Source: CAZDYP01 sp964509505 (GTDB taxonomy: Bacteria; Chloroflexota; Anaerolineae; JACRMK01). From it: DNA of 29,320 nt. Of this stretch, positions 25,401 to 29,320 are shown in pieces. How positions within the stretch are numbered: the first letter of the stretch is position 1; each line of letters starts with the position of its first letter. Both the position numbers and the translations under genes were made by a program. The notes under the pieces were generated by a model that was not told where the DNA came from, did not search any database, and was given only the letters and a program-made list of their open reading frames with translations. Where the stretch lies: positions 1-29,320 of the forward strand of contig CAZDYP010000050.1 of assembly GCA_964509505.1 (NCBI GenBank), given 5' to 3'.

Positions 25401-27792
25401 GGGGATGCAAGACGAGAACGACCAGCTGCCGACGGGGCTTGAGACGCGCGTGCAAGCGCAAATCGCGGAAGAGCGCGCTGAGTTGAACCCCAAACATTGG
25501 GCGGTCAAACTCGACAAGCAGATTGAGGAATCGGAGATCACGAAAAAGATCACGGCGGGCAGCGACAAATCCAGCTTGTTCGTGCTGATCACCAACGCGC
25601 AATATGCGGCGCAACGCGCGGCTGCCAAAGACCCCAACAACGATCCGAAGTTCTTGGCGGGACGTTTCTTGCAAGATGTGCTCAATGAATTGGAGCAAAT
25701 CAACGCAGGCAAGGTGACCTATTTGCAAACGAAGGTGCCTGTCGCCTATGCTGCTTTGAAGGAAAACAAACCCATCACCGTTGAGACTCGCTTGAAACGC
25801 GCGAAGTATGAAGGCTCTTTCGGCAAAGCGAACCGTCAAGGCGTGGTGATGAGTTTCATGCACTTGCAAGGGCGACCATTGCTTGATGAGTGGTCGAACT
25901 TAGGCGCGTTCATCCAACTGGGCAAGGACTTGAAAGAAGCAGAAGGCGACGCTGCGCTTTTGTCTGAGATTGTGATGAACTTCCCGCCGCAGCCTACCAA
26001 AGAAGAGCAAAAGAAACATGACGAAGCCGAAGAGCAGTTGCTCGCCCATTTCGCGCACATGGCGCAGTTGCAAACGGCGATGAAGAACTTCACGTTGGGC
26101 ATCAACGACGAGCGGCGCAAAGACTTGAAAGCGTTGCGTATCAAAGCCGAAGACCGCATCAAAATCGAAGGAATGGTGACCGATAAACTGGTGAAGGCGA
26201 TGAAGAAGGATCCCGAAGTGCAAGATGCCTTGACCGAAGCGGGCTTGCCCTTCGATGAGTACATGCAGCAAAAAATGAAGGGCGTGGATGCGTTGCAGAT
26301 GCAACGGCTGTTGGACACGACACGCCAGTGGCACGCCTTCTCGACCAAAGGCTCGCAGCTGGATGAAGGCACACGCAACGTGAAAAGCGGCATCACCTCG
26401 ACGGAAAGCCAATTGCGCGAGGCGGAGCCACAACGCAAGAGCAAAGAACAAATCAAAGAAATCCGCGAGAAGGGCGCAAAGAAGACCGAAGAGGCGTTGG
26501 AAGATCGCACGATGCTCGAAGCGCGTTTCCGCGACATGCAGGCGACGTTCCGCGAGCGCGCGATGCTCATCTTCAAGCTCATCGCGTTGGCAATCATTAC
26601 GGGCTTGACAATGGGCGTGGGTGCGCCTTTGTCTATTGGCTTGCAGGTTGCCATCGAGGCGGGTATGCAAGTGCTTGAAGCCGCCTTCCGTTACTTCGTC
26701 TTGGGCGAGACGCAGCTCAGCCGTTTGGCAGTAAACTTTGCGCTGGGCTTGGTGAAATCAACCACCAGTATTTTGACTGCCAATCTCTCGTTTGCGTTGC
26801 AAGCGGAAATGTTGAACGCGGGCGGCTTCTTCGAGGCCGCGCCGTGGGTGGCAAAACCGATTGGCGCGACGGTGGCGAATGTCATCAATCGCACCGTGAT
26901 GTTCGCGCCCAATTACATCGTCAAAAAATTCTATCAAGACAAAGAATTGGAAAAGGTCATCGAGGAAGGCGAAGATACCATTGGCGAGGCTGTCGCCAAA
27001 GAAGCGCAGGGCGCGCTCAAAGGGTTTGTGACGAAGACGGTGCTGGGCGCGGTGCGGTTCTACAAGGGCGAGCTGACGGGGGGGGGCGCGCCGCCTCCAA
27101 CCGATACGCGCAACTTCGGGCAAGTTTACACAGACCGCTTGATGGGCGGCGGCTCGCAAGAGGAACAAGAGCGGATGTGGGGACGGTATGAAAAGGGATA
27201 TAAAAAGGATGCCAAGAAACAATTCAAGAAGGTTGTGGATTACAAGAAGGGGCAGCTCTCTGAGGTGACCGAAGCCACCAAAGAAGTTGAGAAAGAGCAA
27301 CGCAAAGATAAGATGAAGGAGATACGTGGCAAAGAGAAAAAATCCAGCGGCTATAAGACATTGAAGGACGCTGTGGAGGACAAACGCCTCGCGTTCAAGA
27401 AAGATTTCACAGGTGAAACGCTCACTTTGCTGACCAACCAGAAACTGACCGTCGTTGAACTCGAAACCATGAGCTCGGACGAGAAAGGAAAAATCGAAGA
27501 GCTTTTGGGTCTGAGCGCGGGCAAGCTGGACACGATTCTGATGGACTTGAATATCACCATTGACGAGTCGCCTCAGTTTAAGCAGGTGCGGAGCGGCATC
27601 GAAGGTTGGACAGACACGATGGGCGGAGGCATTGGCATGCTCAACTTAAGCGATCTGGTCGAGCTAGGTCTCGTCGCGGGCGACGCTTTGGCTCAACTCA
27701 ATGACAAGGAATTGGCGAAGCTCGCGCTGATTTTGGGCATGAAAGTATCCGAGTTGCGCTCGCAAATCAACAATGCGCTCGCGCAGGTTTAG
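22434..27792 (+). CDS. Giant DUF4157 protein, putative eCIS effector (interrupted by a sequence gap)
   Basis: The ATG at 22434 follows a strong GGAGGGGGAGC site. Order of parts: a Gln/Lys/Ala-rich leader with LLALQGVIGNRAVQRL, the block KLNVNAPGDTYEQEADKVA, 15-residue repeats (QAKPLVQRATEEDEL) broken by 100 N, DUF4157 with FSGVRVHT and the zinc-protease-like HELTH (23353-23367), two SH3-like modules (about 23430-23870), a long charged helical region, a hydrophobic stretch (LIFKLIALAIITGLTMGVGA, near 26560-26710) and a charged C-terminus. The frame seems shifted only because the N run has an arbitrary length; any true gap of 33 + 45k nt, or a 12-nt overlap, restores one frame of at least 1748 residues. 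DUF4157 is common in eCIS effectors. Whether HELTH is catalytic and what the C-terminal part does are unknown. Confidence 0.85.
22812..23058 (+). repeat. 45-bp coding tandem repeats with a collapsed assembly gap
   Basis: Identical 45-bp units (15 residues, beginning caagcgaagccactcg) occur at 22812-22856 and 22857-22901, partly at 22902-22911 before the gap, and again at 23014-23058 after it. More diverged versions precede (QRQAMPEEDEL, twice). DNA-level identity of the units points to recent expansion, and the gap marks where assembly failed in the array. Confidence 0.93.
22912..23011. other. Scaffold gap of 100 N
   Basis: Exactly 100 N lie inside the 45-bp repeat array. The 12 bases before the gap (tgcaagcgaagc, 22900-22911) equal the 12 bases after it (from 23012), so the contig ends may simply overlap or may be separated by whole extra repeats. 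Confidence 0.97.
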
Positions 27793-27810
27793 GAGCGACA
27801 GGAGTCACCT

Positions 27811-27903
27811 AGTCGCTTAGTCGCTTCATCAAACCAAGCGACTAAATGACCAAGTGACCAAGTGACCAAGTGACTAAGCGACTAAATGACTAACCGACTC
27901 ATT
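27811..27903. repeat. Octamer array with hairpin, containing the next gene's start codon
   Basis: Eight 8-nt units in perfect phase run from 27840 to 27903: gactaaat, gaccaagt three times, gactaagc, gactaaat, gactaacc, gactcatt. Inverted copies (agtcgctt twice, 27811-27826) precede it, giving a perfect 10-bp hairpin ttagtcgctt (27817-27826) / aagcgactaa (27836-27845). The ATG at 27886 and the first codons of the downstream gene are part of the array. Confidence 0.9.
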
Positions 27904-28800
27904 GAACAAACCTTGTTGCCGCGTTTGCGTTTGCAGACGGCGCAGTTGGAGCTGCGCGGGCTGACGCAAATCGAGGCGTTGGCTGATTGGCTGGAGAGCT
28001 TGCCTATTTCGTCGCACATCGGTCATCAGCCCATCAGCGAAATCGGCGTGTCGGTGAGCGCAGACTTTCAGCGCTGGACATGGCGCGCGGCGGGCGAAGC
28101 GACGGCGTTCATTCCACGGATGGCGGATTACTTCGTGAAGGTCGGCGCGTCACAAGCCGAGCTGGAGCGGCTCAGTCAGTTGGGTGCTGAACTTGACCCT
28201 GAGCTACTGGGCTATTGGTTGGAAATGAAATCCAATAGCTTGAATGCGGGTTGGTACGCGCCGAGCGCATTGACATTGGACGAAGCCGAACGTGGCTTGC
28301 CCTCTCATGCGATAACGGCGTTGGCGCGCTTGCGCGAGTGGGCAGAAGCGTATGAGATTGAAAAAGTTGTGCGCTTGGGACGCGCGCTGGGCGCGGGCAA
28401 TCCATACGCTGAACTGATGCTCATGTTGCCTGAGTCGGCCGATGTTGAAGAGCAAGTCTATGCAGCGACGCAACTGTTCGCAGACCTCAAAGCAGCCTTG
28501 CCGCCTGACGACGCGTTGGCGTTGTTGATGAACTTGGAGCAGCGGGGTTTAGGCGTGTCGGTGTGGTTATCCGAGCAAGGCGTCGTCAAAGTGGGATTAT
28601 TGGCAGCGCAACCACGCACGGCGTTAGTGTTGGAACTATGTCGGCTTGTGGGTATGACAGAACTCGAACCATTGGCGGCATTGGAGGGCATTCTGGGTGT
28701 GAGAGCCCCCGCCTATGTTGAATGCCAGACGCGCCCAAATGGGTTTATGGTAGAAGCGCATTACTCGCTGGATTTACAAGAAACATTCAGATTCGATTAG
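27886..28800 (+). CDS. Hypothetical protein between two DUF4157 genes
   Basis: I do not recognise this 304-residue protein. It is acidic, rich in Leu, Ala and Glu, probably mostly helical, with no signal peptide, no convincing membrane segment and no catalytic motif. Visible stretches include TLLPRLRLQTAQLELRGLTQ at the start, WYAPSALTLDEAERGLPSHA in the middle and FMVEAHYSLDLQETFRFD at the end. The start ATG lies in an octamer repeat array and has no ribosome site; TTG at 27913 is an alternative. Its place between two DUF4157 genes suggests a chaperone, adaptor or protective partner for these putative effectors, an inference from position only. The next gene starts 50 bp downstream in the same direction. 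Confidence 0.75.
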   Translation: MTNRLIEQTLLPRLRLQTAQLELRGLTQIEALADWLESLPISSHIGHQPISEIGVSVSADFQRWTWRAAGEATAFIPRMADYFVKVGASQAELERLSQLGAELDPELLGYWLEMKSNSLNAGWYAPSALTLDEAERGLPSHAITALARLREWAEAYEIEKVVRLGRALGAGNPYAELMLMLPESADVEEQVYAATQLFADLKAALPPDDALALLMNLEQRGLGVSVWLSEQGVVKVGLLAAQPRTALVLELCRLVGMTELEPLAALEGILGVRAPAYVECQTRPNGFMVEAHYSLDLQETFRFD

Positions 28801-28850
28801 CTCATCATTCAAAGCTATGCGTTAAGCTCCGTGTTTGAAAGGATTTTCTT

Positions 28851-29320
28851 ATGGCACAGGTCACTCGTCAACACTCAGACGCCCAACAAAAAACGCATCA
28901 AACAAAACCTGCCAAGCCTGTGGTTGAACCAGCTCCAGCGCTGGCGCCCGAAACGCCCGCTCCGGAGGCGGCGCAAGCGCGCATAGACCCGCGCGCGATG
29001 ACGCCGCGCAACCTCGTCGCGTTGCAACGCACGGTGGGCAATCGGCAAGTGTCGCGGATGGTTACTCGCGCTGCTGCGCCGACGCGCACGAGCGTACAGC
29101 GTAATGGTGGCGATGAATCCGTCGCTATGGAGGGGTTGGCGTCCACTGAGTCGGAGGCTTTAGGCGCAGGCAGTGGACTGTCCTTTACAGCGTCCGGAGC
29201 GTTGTCTAATGATGGAAAGGGTCTGAATAGCGCGAAACGTATGGGTGAGGGTGTGATTCAAGCTAAACTCACGGTGAATGCGCCAGGCGACCAGTATGAG
29301 CAAGAAGCGGATGCGGTGGC
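28851..29320 (+). CDS. Second DUF4157-type protein, N-terminal part (runs off the window)
   Basis: An open frame starts at ATG 28851 after AAAGGA and has no stop before the window end (156 residues visible). It begins MAQVTRQHSDAQQKTHQTKP, has a Pro/Ala-rich stretch, NLVALQRTVGNRQVSRMV, and then IQAKLTVNAPGDQYEQEADA, the block that precedes the DUF4157 domain in the neighbouring giant protein. The leaders of the two proteins share the pattern Q-V-x-R-Q...H-Q-x-K-P-A-K and the LxALQxxxGNRxVxR motif. The DUF4157 domain itself would begin beyond the window, so the assignment rests on these N-terminal blocks. Confidence 0.8.
   Translation, partial: MAQVTRQHSDAQQKTHQTKPAKPVVEPAPALAPETPAPEAAQARIDPRAMTPRNLVALQRTVGNRQVSRMVTRAAAPTRTSVQRNGGDESVAMEGLASTESEALGAGSGLSFTASGALSNDGKGLNSAKRMGEGVIQAKLTVNAPGDQYEQEADAV

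Noticed and set aside
25053..26670. Several 220-270-residue minus-strand frames opposite the giant DUF4157 gene.
   Set aside because: They overlap one another and the well-supported sense frame, have skewed composition and no recognisable domains.
22747..27792. A 1681-residue frame starting at 22747 as the DUF4157 gene.
   Set aside because: Its part before the gap is the wrong frame of the repeats. The true start is the ATG at 22434 with a strong ribosome site; the shift comes from the arbitrary 100-N gap.

Overview
The window looks like a chromosomal fragment of a bacterium, most likely a Chloroflexota (Anaerolineae-like) lineage assembled from metagenomic reads. The reasons are indirect: GC by eye is in the mid-fifties; a complete type I-E CRISPR-Cas locus sits beside a Uma2-family protein, a large BTAD/NB-ARC regulator and proteins of the extracellular contractile injection system (eCIS) type; many spacers between genes are filled with degenerate 7- or 8-nt tandem repeats; and a 100-N scaffold gap interrupts one gene. 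The taxonomic guess is an inference, not a result.

Region 1 (1-11.9 kb, almost all minus strand) is a type I-E CRISPR-Cas locus. Read in the direction of transcription it runs: a small helix-turn-helix (HTH) gene, cas3, an inserted IS110-family element, cse1 (cas8e), cse2 (cas11e), cas7e, cas5e, cas6e, a heptamer repeat array, cas1, cas2, a 62-bp leader and a CRISPR array that leaves the window at its left edge. The cas3 product is unusual: a complete HTH-WYL transcription-regulator module of about 325 residues is fused to the N-terminus of the HD nuclease-helicase. The small upstream gene encodes a lone HTH resembling the one in the fusion. Both genes carry the same TTGGA...TCCAA inverted repeat at the same distance from a -10 box, which suggests a self-regulating CRISPR interference unit. 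The IS110 element lies exactly between cas3 and cse1, keeps the cas3 stop codon, carries a candidate bridge RNA in its left end, and has a transposase broken by a 13-bp tandem duplication.

Region 2 (11.9-17.5 kb, minus strand) is housekeeping or metabolic: a DUF1684 protein and a GH63-like glycoside hydrolase in one operon ending at a strong terminator, a glutaredoxin-thioredoxin reductase fusion, and a Uma2-family protein.

Region 3 (17.5 kb to the end) looks like the edge of an eCIS-related island. A BTAD/NB-ARC/TPR regulator, probably with a leaderless GTG start, is divergent from a tandem-AAA ATPase of the eCIS type. Downstream on the plus strand are a very large DUF4157 protein (HELTH motif, 15-residue repeats, two SH3-like modules, a long helical part and a hydrophobic segment), an unrecognised 304-residue protein, and the start of a second DUF4157-type protein that runs off the window. 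The two DUF4157 proteins share a similar N-terminal leader. No sheath, tube or baseplate gene is inside the window, so the eCIS assignment rests on the ATPase and the DUF4157 effectors.
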